DNA of 64,000 nt from NCBI GenBank assembly GCA_035995885.1, contig DASYKC010000094.1:1-64000 (forward strand), in the 5' to 3' direction. Below the pieces are notes generated by a model. The model worked only from the letters and a program-made list of their open reading frames with translations, was not told where the DNA came from and ran no database searches. The position numbers and the translations under genes were made by a program. The stretch's first letter is position 1. Every line of letters starts with the position of its first letter. This document shows positions 1 to 7,873 of the stretch, one piece after another. Source of the DNA: Schlegelella_A sp035995885 (lineage in GTDB: Bacteria; Pseudomonadota; Gammaproteobacteria; Burkholderiales; Burkholderiaceae_C).

Positions 1-118
1 CGGCGCTGCGCCGGGTGACGCAAGCGATCAGCCCTTCGCGGGCAAAGCGGCGCGCGATCGCGCCCCCGGTGGCGTCGCCGGCGCCGACCACGAGCACAGC
101 GTTGCGTGATGCATCCAC
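1..118 (-). CDS. SDR-family oxidoreductase, N-terminal fragment (runs off the left edge)
   Basis: Only the first 39 codons lie in the window. They read as a Rossmann nucleotide-binding start: a beta strand (NAVLVVGAG) followed by DATGGAIARRFAREG, a variant of the TGxxxGxG glycine motif of short-chain dehydrogenases, then a second strand ending in TRR, which would favour NADP. I place the start at the GTG at 118, because GAAGGA lies 5 bases upstream; an ATG at 120 is in another frame and does not encode this motif. The substrate cannot be told from this fragment. It is transcribed divergently from the TIR gene. Family assignment is fairly sure, function unknown. Confidence 0.7.
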   Translation of the reverse strand, partial: MDASRNAVLVVGAGDATGGAIARRFAREGLIACVTRRSA

Positions 119-143
119 ATCGTTCCTTCAGGGGTCGACGCAC

Positions 144-162
144 TGTCGCAGAAGGCGCGACA
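144..162. promoter_or_regulatory. Inverted repeat in a divergent promoter region
   Basis: A perfect 6-bp inverted repeat, TGTCGC and GCGACA with a 7-bp spacer, sits in the 73-bp gap between the SDR gene (leftward) and the TIR gene (rightward). Its size fits a dimeric repressor site that could act on both promoters. No clear -35/-10 pair is visible, so this is a candidate only. Confidence 0.35.
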
Positions 163-191
163 CTTGCGCATCCGGGTAATTGCCTTGATCG

Positions 192-1274
192 ATGACCGCA
201 CGCGTTTTCATCAGTTATCGAACCAGCGACGGCGCCGACAAGGCGACCGCGCTGGCCCGGGACCTCGACGCGATGTTCGGCCAGGAGCAGATCTTCCTCG
301 ACAAGGACGACCTGCCGGCCGGCAGCCGCTGGCGCGACGAGATCGCCAAGACCCTGCACGACGCGCCGATCCTGCTCGTCCTGGTGACGCCGAACTATCT
401 CGGCGCGCGCGACGGCGCCGGCGGCCGCTGCATCGATCGCGACGACGACCCGGTGCGCGACGAGCTCGCCACCGCGCTCGCCGCCAACGCCCACATCATC
501 CCGCTGATGTGCGACGGCGTCGCCGAGACGCCCGCTGCCGCCGCGCTGCCGGCGCCGTTCGACCAGCTCGCCGAACGGACGTGGCGACGCCTGCGCGCCT
601 ACGACTGGCGCGAGGACCTGGCGCGCCTCGCCGAGGATCTGCGCGCCATCGGCCTGGTGCCGCGCACGTCGCCGGCGCCGCTCGGCTCGGCACCGCTGCC
701 GCTCGCGGCGCTGGCCGAGGTCGACGCGGTGGCGGCGCGGATGGGCATCGGCCGGCGCCTCGCGCTCTTCGGCGCCACGGCGCTGGTCGTCGGCGGCGGC
801 GTCGCCTTCTGGCTCTGGCAGGAGAAGAAGGCCGAGAGCCTGGCCGGCCCCTGGCGCGCCAATATCGGCAAGAAGGGCGCAGCCAACTCGCGCGACGGCG
901 AGATCGTCAACGTCACGATCGAGCAGACCGGCGAGAGCCTGCGCGTCGCCAGCAGCGCCGTCGACATCGAGCGCGACCCCGACTGGCAGAAGTACCGCGC
1001 GTTCTGGCAGGAGCGCTTCGGCCAGCCGTTGAACCGCGTCTTCTATCGCGGCGAAGGCGTCCTGCAGCGCGACGAGAAGACCGCCCCTGATGCGCCGGCC
1101 GGGCCGCGTCGCATCCTTCTCTCGGTCCACGTCGACACGCCCGAAGGCGGCGCGCCGATCGACACCGGCGCGCTGCGCGGCACGATCGATGTCGACGGCA
1201 ACCGCATCCGCGCCCGGCTCTGGCTCAACAGCGAGCAGGGCGAGCGCGTCGTCGACCTGCGCCGCGGGCCTTAG
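192..1274 (+). CDS. TIR-domain protein with a transmembrane segment and a predicted periplasmic domain
   Basis: 360 aa. Residues 3-150 are a bacterial TIR domain: FISYRTSDG at the start, IFLDKDDLPAGSRW (BB-loop region), LLVLVTPNYL, then DDPVRDEL with Glu91 at the place of the catalytic glutamate of NAD-cleaving TIR enzymes. A single hydrophobic helix at about 190-210 is followed by about 150 residues of unrecognised sequence. Topology is inferred as cytoplasmic TIR and external C-terminus. TIR domains in bacteria cleave NAD or act as scaffolds; which applies here is unknown. No ThsA-like or other recognised defence partner is next to it. The start ATG has no strong Shine-Dalgarno sequence. 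Confidence 0.85.
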   Translation: MTARVFISYRTSDGADKATALARDLDAMFGQEQIFLDKDDLPAGSRWRDEIAKTLHDAPILLVLVTPNYLGARDGAGGRCIDRDDDPVRDELATALAANAHIIPLMCDGVAETPAAAALPAPFDQLAERTWRRLRAYDWREDLARLAEDLRAIGLVPRTSPAPLGSAPLPLAALAEVDAVAARMGIGRRLALFGATALVVGGGVAFWLWQEKKAESLAGPWRANIGKKGAANSRDGEIVNVTIEQTGESLRVASSAVDIERDPDWQKYRAFWQERFGQPLNRVFYRGEGVLQRDEKTAPDAPAGPRRILLSVHVDTPEGGAPIDTGALRGTIDVDGNRIRARLWLNSEQGERVVDLRRGP

Positions 1275-1334
1275 GGCCGAGCCACTTCGGCGGCGCTGCG
1301 CCCGTCAAGAAGCCGGGAGCGTAGCCGCTTCCGC

Positions 1335-2591
1335 TCAGCGAACGGCGGCGACGGTCTTGCCGCGGCTCGGCGGCGCCGGCGGCGTCGGCAGCTTGGCGAG
1401 CGCGGCGCCGGCCGAGCCCTCGACCGGCAGGCGCTTCTCGCGCCACTCCGGCATGCCGCCGCGGAACCAGTAGATCTTGGTGTAGCCCTCGGCGACCGCG
1501 GCGCGCGACGCCTTGTACGACTTCCAGCATTCCGGCCCGTTGCAGAGGAAGACGACGGGCTTGTCCTTCGCTACGTTCTTGAGGGCGCTGAAGTCGTCCT
1601 TCTTGGCGTCGAAGTCGATCTCCTTCAGGCTCTTCTCGAGGTACGACGCCAGCACGGCGCCGCGGATGTGCTCGTTCTCGAATTCCTTCGCCGAGCGCGT
1701 GTCGACGATCGCCACGCCCTGCCGGCCCAGCTCCGCGACCTGCTCGGCGCCGACCCGGGTGACGCCGTTGATCGCCTCCGGCGTCGCGATGCCGAGCGAG
1801 GCGACGTAGGTGAACTGCCGCCCCGCGTCGGCCGACGCCATGCGGAACCGGCCGACGCCGGGAATCGCGCCGTCGGGAGAATTGACCCACTCGCCGAGGC
1901 GGCCGCACTCGACGGCGCAGAAGTCCTTGCGAACGACCATGTTCATGCCGCCTGGCACCGGCCGCGTCGTCTTCAGGATGCGCGCCTGACCCGGGTGCTG
2001 GGTGATCCATTCCTTGGCCTGCGTCTCGTCGGCGACGGTGACGTCGGCCATGTCGAACGAGAGCGCGACCAGCCCGCCGCCGCTGGTGTTGCCGTAGGTG
2101 ACCTTCGAGAACTGGCCGAGCTTCAGCCCCGACTCGGTGAGCAGGCCCTTGGCCATGTAGCTGCGCAGCGAGTCCTGCTGCGGCAGGTAGAGGCGCTTGC
2201 CGGCGAGCTTCTCGACCTTGTCGATGTCGTTCTTGGCGACCAGCGCATAGGTCTGCTCCTGGCCGCTCGTCGCGAGCAGCTGATAGGCGTGCAGGATCGC
2301 CGAGGCGGTGACGTGCGCCGGCGCGATGATGATCTCGTTCTCGACCGTGCGGCTGGCGCGCATGACCTCGGCCATGGTCGACGTCTGCGTGATCGTCGTG
2401 CGCGAGCCGGTGGTGCGCGTCAGCGACTGCGCCGGCGCGAGCGAGGCGCTGAGCAGCACGTCGCCGGTCGCATCGGCCGGGTCGACTCCGAGCAGGACGT
2501 GGATTTCGGTGGCGGTGGCGGCGCCGGCGTCGAGCGACAGGCCGAGGAAAAGCGCCAGCGCGGCGCTGGTCGTCTTGGCGAAGAACGTCAT
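1335..2591 (-). CDS. PhnD-like periplasmic binding protein fused to a rhodanese domain
   Basis: 418 aa. A Sec signal peptide covers residues 1-24 (ends AGAATA). Residues about 30-265 look like a PhnD/SsuA/transferrin-type solute-binding domain: EIIIAPAHVTASAIL, KNDIDKVEKLAGKRLYLP and a GNTSGGGLVAL loop. Residues about 275-385 are a rhodanese-like domain with VAIVDTRSAKEFENEHIRGA and a candidate catalytic Cys350 in FLCNGPECWKS. The ATG at 2591 is preceded by AGGAG; an upstream in-frame TTG would put the signal peptide inside the protein. No ABC permease is nearby, so the binding domain may sense or deliver an oxyanion or sulfur compound to its own rhodanese domain. It ends 60 bp from the convergent TIR gene. 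Confidence 0.8.
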   Translation of the reverse strand: MTFFAKTTSAALALFLGLSLDAGAATATEIHVLLGVDPADATGDVLLSASLAPAQSLTRTTGSRTTITQTSTMAEVMRASRTVENEIIIAPAHVTASAILHAYQLLATSGQEQTYALVAKNDIDKVEKLAGKRLYLPQQDSLRSYMAKGLLTESGLKLGQFSKVTYGNTSGGGLVALSFDMADVTVADETQAKEWITQHPGQARILKTTRPVPGGMNMVVRKDFCAVECGRLGEWVNSPDGAIPGVGRFRMASADAGRQFTYVASLGIATPEAINGVTRVGAEQVAELGRQGVAIVDTRSAKEFENEHIRGAVLASYLEKSLKEIDFDAKKDDFSALKNVAKDKPVVFLCNGPECWKSYKASRAAVAEGYTKIYWFRGGMPEWREKRLPVEGSAGAALAKLPTPPAPPSRGKTVAAVR

Positions 2592-2736
2592 GGAAGCTCC
2601 TGCAGCGGTCGCGCGTAGCGACAAACCTTCGGAGCTTAAAGCGGCACCGTGCCGGATCGGGGAAAACGCGGTGGCCAAGCGGAAATTAGTTCACGCCTAT
2701 TGCCGCGGCGCCACAGTCCGCGGCCGGCCGGCACCA

Positions 2737-2777
2737 AAGAAAAAGCGCCCGGCGCGCTGCAGGCAGCGGCCGGGCGC
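2737..2777 (-). terminator. Rho-independent terminator of the degP-like gene
   Basis: Read leftwards, a 9-bp GC stem (GCGCCCGGC at 2745-2753 with its complement at 2769-2777) encloses a further 6-bp stem (CGCTGC/GCAGCG), followed by TTTTTCTTT on the minus strand. It lies 20 bp after the protease stop codon and separates it from the PhnD-rhodanese gene, which therefore needs its own promoter within roughly 2592-2736. Confidence 0.85.
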
Positions 2778-2796
2778 CGAGTTGAAACGAATCGCT

Positions 2797-4320
2797 TCAG
2801 CCGATCTTCACAGGCACGAAGATCTTCTCGCCTTCGCGTTGGACGAGCAGCGCGACGCTCTTCGGCTTCGCCGCCATGACGCTCTTCACTTCGTCGACCG
2901 ACTGCACGGTCTTGCCGTTGATCGCGAGCACGACGTCGCCGGCGACGATGCCGGCCCGCTCGGCCGCGCCGCCGACGTCTTCGACGATGAGGCCGCCGTC
3001 GATCTTCGCCTCGCGCTTCTCGTCGCGCGTGAGCGGCCTGAGCGTCAGGCCGAGCGCGCCGCGCTCGCCGGCCGTGCCGGCGTCGGCGACCTGCTTGCCT
3101 TCCTTCTCCGTGCCGCCGAGCTTGGCCTCGACCGTGCGCTCGGTGTGATCGCGCCAGACCTTGAGCTTGACGCGCTCGCCGGGCGCCGCCATGCCGATCA
3201 GGCTCGACAGCGAACCCGAGCGAAGCACCGGCTCGCCGTTGACCTCGGTGATCACGTCACCCGACTTGAGGCCGGCCGCCGCCGCCGCGCTGTCGGGCGC
3301 GACGTTGGAGACGAGCGCGCCGTCGACGCGCTTCAGGCCGAACGAATCGGCGAGCGACTGGTTCAGGTCCTGCACCGTCACGCCGAGGCGCCCATGCTCG
3401 GCCTTGCCGTGCGCGACGATCTGGTCCTTCACCTTCAACGCGACGTTGATCGGGATCGCGAACGAGACGCCCTGGAAGCCGCCGCTGCGCGAATAGATCT
3501 GCGAGTTGATGCCGACGACCGAGCCGGTGCCGTCGAAGAGCGGCCCGCCCGAGTTGCCGGGGTTGACCGCCGCGTCGGTCTGGATGAACGGGACGACCGC
3601 GTCGCCGGGCAGCGAGCGGCCCTTGGCGCTGACGATGCCCGAGGTCGCCGTCTGCTCGAGGCCGTACGGCGCGCCGATCGCGAGGACCGGATCGCCGACC
3701 TCGAGGCTCCTCGGATCGCCGAGGCGGACGACCGGCAGGTCCTTGGCGTCGACGCGAAGGACAGCGATGTCGGTCGCGGTGTCGAAGCCGAGCACCTTGG
3801 CCGTGTACTCGCGGCGATCGCTGAGCTTGACGGTGACGTCCTTGGCCTCGCGGACGACGTGCGCGTTGGTGAGGATCAGGCCGTCCGAGCTGATGATGAA
3901 GCCCGAGCCCATGCCCTTGAACGGCGTCGAGGGATTCTGGTTCTGTCGGCCGCGCTGGCCGAGACCGGGGACACCCTTGAAGAACTTGAAGAACGGATCG
4001 TCCTCCATGCCCGGCGGCATGCCGCCCTGGCTGCCCTGCTCTTCGAGCGACATCTTGTGGACGCCCTCGACGGTGACGCCGACGACGGCGGGCGCCGACT
4101 GCTTGACGATGGCGCGGTAGTTCGGCACCTGGCCGACGGGCGTGTTGAGCGGCGCCGGCGGGACGACGCGCTCGGGCGCTGCCGCCTGCGGCGTCGCCTG
4201 GGCGACGGCGACCGGCTGCGCATCGTGCTTGAGCCAGTGCGGCAACTCGATCGCGCCGGACGTTCCGATGACGGCGACACCGGCGCCAAGCAGGGCGGCG
4301 CTCAGGGGATTCAATCTCAT
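2797..4320 (-). CDS. degP: DegP/HtrA-type periplasmic serine protease with two PDZ domains
   Basis: 507 aa, normal for a DegQ/DegP-type Do protease. An N-terminal hydrophobic stretch (residues 5-24) exports or anchors it. The trypsin-like domain shows the full triad: His154 in TNAHVV, Asp184 in TDIAVL and Ser257 in GNSGGPL. Two PDZ domains follow, at about 290-380 and 405-505, each with a carboxylate-binding GxxL/GD-V motif (AAGLKSGDVITEVNG; RAGIVAGDVVLAING). Such proteases degrade or refold misfolded envelope proteins. ATG 4320 is preceded by GGAGATATCC; an ATG 15 bp upstream would place the Shine-Dalgarno inside the gene. It lies downstream of a two-component pair with a matching operator between them. 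Confidence 0.95.
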   Translation of the reverse strand: MRLNPLSAALLGAGVAVIGTSGAIELPHWLKHDAQPVAVAQATPQAAAPERVVPPAPLNTPVGQVPNYRAIVKQSAPAVVGVTVEGVHKMSLEEQGSQGGMPPGMEDDPFFKFFKGVPGLGQRGRQNQNPSTPFKGMGSGFIISSDGLILTNAHVVREAKDVTVKLSDRREYTAKVLGFDTATDIAVLRVDAKDLPVVRLGDPRSLEVGDPVLAIGAPYGLEQTATSGIVSAKGRSLPGDAVVPFIQTDAAVNPGNSGGPLFDGTGSVVGINSQIYSRSGGFQGVSFAIPINVALKVKDQIVAHGKAEHGRLGVTVQDLNQSLADSFGLKRVDGALVSNVAPDSAAAAAGLKSGDVITEVNGEPVLRSGSLSSLIGMAAPGERVKLKVWRDHTERTVEAKLGGTEKEGKQVADAGTAGERGALGLTLRPLTRDEKREAKIDGGLIVEDVGGAAERAGIVAGDVVLAINGKTVQSVDEVKSVMAAKPKSVALLVQREGEKIFVPVKIG

Positions 4321-4368
4321 GGATATCTCCAGCAAAGTGACATCGCGGAAGATTCCGCTCGAAGCCGA

Positions 4369-4422
4369 AGATAGGTTCGCCCCGTTATGAATCGATTAGG
4401 AGTCGGTTAGGCGAGCGTTAAG
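4369..4422 (-). promoter_or_regulatory. Three tandem PmrA/QseB-like half-sites and a -10 element before degP
   Basis: On the minus strand the hexamers CTTAAC (4422-4417), CCTAAC (4411-4406) and CCTAAT (4400-4395) recur at exactly 11-bp steps, each separated by 5 bp. This is the CTTAA-N5-CTTAA layout bound by PmrA/QseB-type OmpR-family regulators. A plausible -10, CTATCT, lies 20 bp further on (4374-4369), so the last half-site would sit over the -35 position, as expected for direct activation. The regulator encoded two genes upstream is the obvious candidate ligand. Confidence 0.65.
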
Positions 4423-4459
4423 GCGGCCGAGGCGCCGGCTCGCGACCGACGCTGCCCGA

Positions 4460-5764
4460 TCAGGCCGGCGGCGACGGGAACCGGACCTCGACCCGCAGCC
4501 CGCCGAGCGGCGAGGTCGCGAGCGTGACCGTCGCGCCGTGCGCCTGGGCGACGCTGCGGACGATCGCCAGGCCGAGGCCGCTTCCCGATTCGCTCGCGTC
4601 GGCGCGCCGGTAGAAGCGGTCGAAGACCCGCTCCCGCTCGCTTTCCGGGATGCCGGCGCCGGCGTCGTCGACCTGCAGCAGCACGCCGGTCGCGTCTGCG
4701 CGCACGAGCACCTCGACGCGCGATCCCGGCGGCGTATGGCGGGCTGCGTTGTCGGTCAGGTTGCGGACCAGGAGGCCGAGCGCGACCGCATCGCCGACCA
4801 GCGACGCCGCCCCGTCGGCGCGCAGCTCGAGCTCGATCGAGCGCGAGTCGGCGAACGGCGCCGTGTCGGCGAGCGCCTGGCGCGCGATGGCGACCAGGTC
4901 GACGGGCCGGGCCGGGAACGCCGCGTCGGGCTCGGCGCGCGCCAGCGCGAGGAGCTGCTCGACCAGGCGCGAGGCGCGGCCGATGCCGGCGCCGAGCGCC
5001 TCGCGCGCAGCGTCGCGCTCGCCGCCGTCGTCGGCACGACGCAGCAGCTCGAGCTGCAGCTTCAGCGCCGTCAGCGGCGAGCGCAGCTCGTGCGCGGCAT
5101 CGGCGACGAACGCGCGCTGGCTGTCGAGCGAGCTGCGCAGGCGCTCGAGCAGGGCGTTGAGCGCGCTCGCCAGCGGCGCGACCTCGTCGGGCAGGCCGGC
5201 CGTCGGCACCGGCGCGAGCGAGCGGTCGTCGCGCGACCGCAGCTCGCGCGCGAGGCGCTCGAGCGGCGCCAGGTTCTGCGCCGCCAGCCACCAGATCGCC
5301 AGCGCCGCGAACGGCGTCATGAGGAGGAGCGGCAGCACGCTGTGCCAGGCCGCGCCGGCGGCGAGCCGCTGCCGGATCTCGACCGGCTGCGCGATCTGGA
5401 TGACGCGCTCGCGCGTCGCCACGCTGTAAGTGCGCCAGGCACGGTCGTCGACGATGAGCGTGTGCAGGCCGAGCAGCGCGCGCGCCGGCAGCGAGGTGTG
5501 GGCGCGCGACGCGTACAGGGTGCGGCCGTCGATGGTCCAGATCTGGATCACGAAATCGAGCTGCTCGTCGGCGAGCGGACCGGCCTCGGCCGGCGCGATC
5601 TCGCCCTGGTCGCGCAGCGACAGCGCCATCTGCTGCAGCTGATAGTCGAAGATCGCCTCGGTCTCGGCGAGGACGTTGCGGTACGTGATCGCCGCCATCG
5701 CCGCCGCGACGAGCACCAGCAGCGCCACCAGCGAGACCAGCAGGCGCAGCCGGATCGAGGTCAC
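4460..5764 (-). CDS. Two-component sensor histidine kinase (QseC/PmrB-like)
   Basis: 434 aa. Membrane helices at about 7-28 and 142-161 flank a periplasmic sensor region of about 110 residues. The kinase core shows the H-box DAAHELRSPLTALK with His225, the N-box LVRNLTDNAARHTPPG, the G1 box VDDAGAGIP and the G2 box SGLGLAIVRS. The ATG overlaps the stop of the upstream response regulator (ATGA at 5761-5764), so the two are translated as a coupled pair. The signal is unknown. The degP-like gene follows 139 bp downstream with a box of the type its partner should bind. Confidence 0.93.
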   Translation of the reverse strand: MTSIRLRLLVSLVALLVLVAAAMAAITYRNVLAETEAIFDYQLQQMALSLRDQGEIAPAEAGPLADEQLDFVIQIWTIDGRTLYASRAHTSLPARALLGLHTLIVDDRAWRTYSVATRERVIQIAQPVEIRQRLAAGAAWHSVLPLLLMTPFAALAIWWLAAQNLAPLERLARELRSRDDRSLAPVPTAGLPDEVAPLASALNALLERLRSSLDSQRAFVADAAHELRSPLTALKLQLELLRRADDGGERDAAREALGAGIGRASRLVEQLLALARAEPDAAFPARPVDLVAIARQALADTAPFADSRSIELELRADGAASLVGDAVALGLLVRNLTDNAARHTPPGSRVEVLVRADATGVLLQVDDAGAGIPESERERVFDRFYRRADASESGSGLGLAIVRSVAQAHGATVTLATSPLGGLRVEVRFPSPPA

Positions 5765-6453
5765 GGCGCGCGCGCTCCGGCGTCGATGAAGTAGCCGACG
5801 CCGCGGACGTTGCGGATGAAGTCGGCGCCGAGCTTCTTCCTCAGCTGGTGGATGTAGACCGAGACCGCGTTGCTCTCGATCTCCTCGCCCCAGCCGTAGA
5901 GGCGATCCTCGAGCTGCGAGCGCGACAGCACCGCGCCCGGCCGCGCCATCAAGGCCTCGAGGACGGCGAACTCGCGCGCCGAGAGCAGCACCGGCGCGCC
6001 GTCGAGCGTGACGCGGCGCTGCGCCGGATCGAGGGTGACGCCGCCTTGCGACAGCAGCGGCTCACCCCGGCCGGCATGGCGGCGCAGGACGGCGCGGATA
6101 CGCGCGTTGAGCTCGTCGAACTCGAACGGCTTGACGAGGTAGTCGTCGGCGCCGGCATCGAGGCCGGCGACGCGGTCGCCGCGCGCGTCGCGCGCCGTCA
6201 GCACGATCACCGGCGTCGCGTCGCGGCGCGCGCGCAGGCCACGCAGGACCTCGAGGCCGTCCGCGGGGCCGGCGTGGGCGGCGCCGCGCGGCAGGCCGAG
6301 ATCGAGCAGGACGAGGTCGAAGCGCTCGCTCGCGAGCGTGCCCTGGGCGGCGGCGGTGTCGCGTACCCAGTCGACCGCGTAGCCTTCGAGACGCAGCGTC
6401 CGCTGCAGGCTCTCGCCGATCATGCGGTCGTCTTCGACGAGCAGAAGTCGCAT
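5761..6453 (-). CDS. OmpR/PhoB-family response regulator
   Basis: 230 aa. The receiver domain has the acidic pair EDD (residues 7-9), phospho-acceptor Asp51 in LVLLDLGLP, the Thr in VLTAR and the Lys in LVKPF. The C-terminal winged helix (about 130-225) has REFAVLEALM and RKKLGADFIRNVRGVGYFI, typical of the QseB/PmrA/TctD group. The ATG at 6453 gives the canonical RLLLVEDD start; longer in-frame starts would add a low-complexity leader. Oddity: the loop after Asp51 (LPRGAAHAGPADGLEVL) is about 7 residues longer than the usual LPGMDGLEVL. It is the first gene of the kinase operon and probably acts on the degP promoter. Confidence 0.94.
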   Translation of the reverse strand: MRLLLVEDDRMIGESLQRTLRLEGYAVDWVRDTAAAQGTLASERFDLVLLDLGLPRGAAHAGPADGLEVLRGLRARRDATPVIVLTARDARGDRVAGLDAGADDYLVKPFEFDELNARIRAVLRRHAGRGEPLLSQGGVTLDPAQRRVTLDGAPVLLSAREFAVLEALMARPGAVLSRSQLEDRLYGWGEEIESNAVSVYIHQLRKKLGADFIRNVRGVGYFIDAGARAP

Positions 6454-6511
6454 AGCCGGGCGAGCATAGCGGCAGCTCCCGCGCGATTCGCCCCGGAAGG
6501 ACAATGGCGCC

Positions 6512-7873
6512 ATGCGCGACCCGATCCGCGTCACCCTGCTCTCGTTCCGCGACCTGTTCGCGACCGCCGTGCCCTTCATCGCGCTCGCCGCGGCCCTGCT
6601 CGGCGTCGCCTACTGGCTGCTCGACCCGACGCCGCCGCGCCAGGTCGTCCTCGCCACCGGCCAGGACCAGGGCGCCTACGCCGAGTTCGGCAAGCGCTAC
6701 GCGCAGATCCTGAAGGCCAACGGCATCGACGTGCGCCTGCGCAAGACCGCCGGCGCAGCCGAGAACATCGCCCTGCTGCGCCAGCCCGGCGGCGACGTCG
6801 ACATCGCCTTCGTCCAGGGCGGCGCCGACGAGCTGCCCGCCGCGAACGGCGACGACGACAGCGACGACGGCCTGGTGTCGCTGGGCAGCCTGTTCTACGA
6901 GCCGGTCTGGCTCTTCTATCGCGGCGAATCGGCCGAGCGCCTGCGCGAGTCGCCCGATCTGACGAGCCTGGCGCAGCTCGCCGGCTGGCGCGTCAACATC
7001 GGCGCGCCGGGCAGCGGCGTGCCCAACCTGATGGCCCGGCTGCTCGAGGCCAACCGCATCGACCCGGCGACGATCACGCTCATCCGCGAGGCGCAGACGC
7101 CGGCAGTCGTCGGCCTGCTCGAGGGCCGCATCGACGCGATCGTCTTCGCCTCTGCGCCCGAGTCGCTGCTGGTCCAGATGCTCCTGCTGACGCCGGGCGT
7201 CCGCCTCTTCGACTTCGCCCAGTCGGAGGCGTACGCGCGCCGCTTTCCGTGGCTGAGCCCGGTGACGCTGCCGCGCGGCGTCGTCGACCTCGCCGCAGAC
7301 ATCCCGCCCGCCGACGTGCACCTGATCGCGCCGACGGCGGCGCTGGTGGCGCGAAAGCGCACCCACCCGGCGCTGATCCAGCTGTTCGTGGAGGCGGCGC
7401 AGCAGGTGCACGGCGACGCCGGCTGGTTCCAGAAGAAGGGCGACTTCCCGAACGCGCACAACATCGAGCGGCCGCTCGCCAAGGAAGCGCAGCGCTTCTA
7501 CGCCAGCGGGCCGCCGGTGCTGCAGCGCTATCTGCCGTTCTGGCTCGCCAACCTGGTCGACCGCATGTGGCCGGTACTGGTGACGATCGTCGCCGCGCTG
7601 ATCCCGCTCTCGCGCATGCTGCCGCCGCTCTACACGTTTCGCGTCCGCTCGCGCATCTTCCGCTGGTACCGGCAGCTACGCGAGGTCGAGAACGCGATCG
7701 GCCGGCGGCCGAACGACGAGCTGCTGCGCGAGCTGGCCGAGATCGAGCGCCGCGTCGAGCACGTCAACGTGCCGCTCAGCTACACCGACGAGCTCTATTC
7801 GCTGCGAACCCACATCCACATGGTCGCCGAGCGGCTCGTCGATCCGGCGGCGGCGATGGCGAGGGCGGCATGA
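6512..7873 (+). CDS. Membrane-anchored TAXI-family solute-binding protein
   Basis: 453 aa. An N-terminal hydrophobic helix (about 18-40) leads into a TAXI-type TRAP binding fold: VVLATGQDQGAYAEFGKRYAQIL, the DIAFVQGGADE segment, and GWRVNIGAPGSGVPNLMARLL (about residues 155-175). Unlike a soluble TRAP binding protein it also has a second hydrophobic helix near 355-375 (LVTIVAALIPLSRMLPPL) and a charged cytoplasmic tail of about 75 residues. No TRAP permease gene is present, and the next gene (NADH dehydrogenase) starts inside its stop codon (ATGA). It may sense rather than transport. Its GGAAGGAC ribosome-binding site is good. Confidence 0.82.
   Translation: MRDPIRVTLLSFRDLFATAVPFIALAAALLGVAYWLLDPTPPRQVVLATGQDQGAYAEFGKRYAQILKANGIDVRLRKTAGAAENIALLRQPGGDVDIAFVQGGADELPAANGDDDSDDGLVSLGSLFYEPVWLFYRGESAERLRESPDLTSLAQLAGWRVNIGAPGSGVPNLMARLLEANRIDPATITLIREAQTPAVVGLLEGRIDAIVFASAPESLLVQMLLLTPGVRLFDFAQSEAYARRFPWLSPVTLPRGVVDLAADIPPADVHLIAPTAALVARKRTHPALIQLFVEAAQQVHGDAGWFQKKGDFPNAHNIERPLAKEAQRFYASGPPVLQRYLPFWLANLVDRMWPVLVTIVAALIPLSRMLPPLYTFRVRSRIFRWYRQLREVENAIGRRPNDELLRELAEIERRVEHVNVPLSYTDELYSLRTHIHMVAERLVDPAAAMARAA

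Noticed and set aside
192..2591. A defence island around the TIR protein
   Set aside because: Neighbours are an SDR and a binding-protein/rhodanese fusion; no nuclease, cyclic-nucleotide enzyme, toxin-antitoxin or mobile element is seen.
5848..7869. Long rightward frame upstream of and in frame with NDH-2
   Set aside because: It opposes the response regulator and overlaps the TAXI gene out of frame; its composition is Arg/Ala-rich shadow sequence, and NDH-2 has a clear ATGA-coupled start at 7870.
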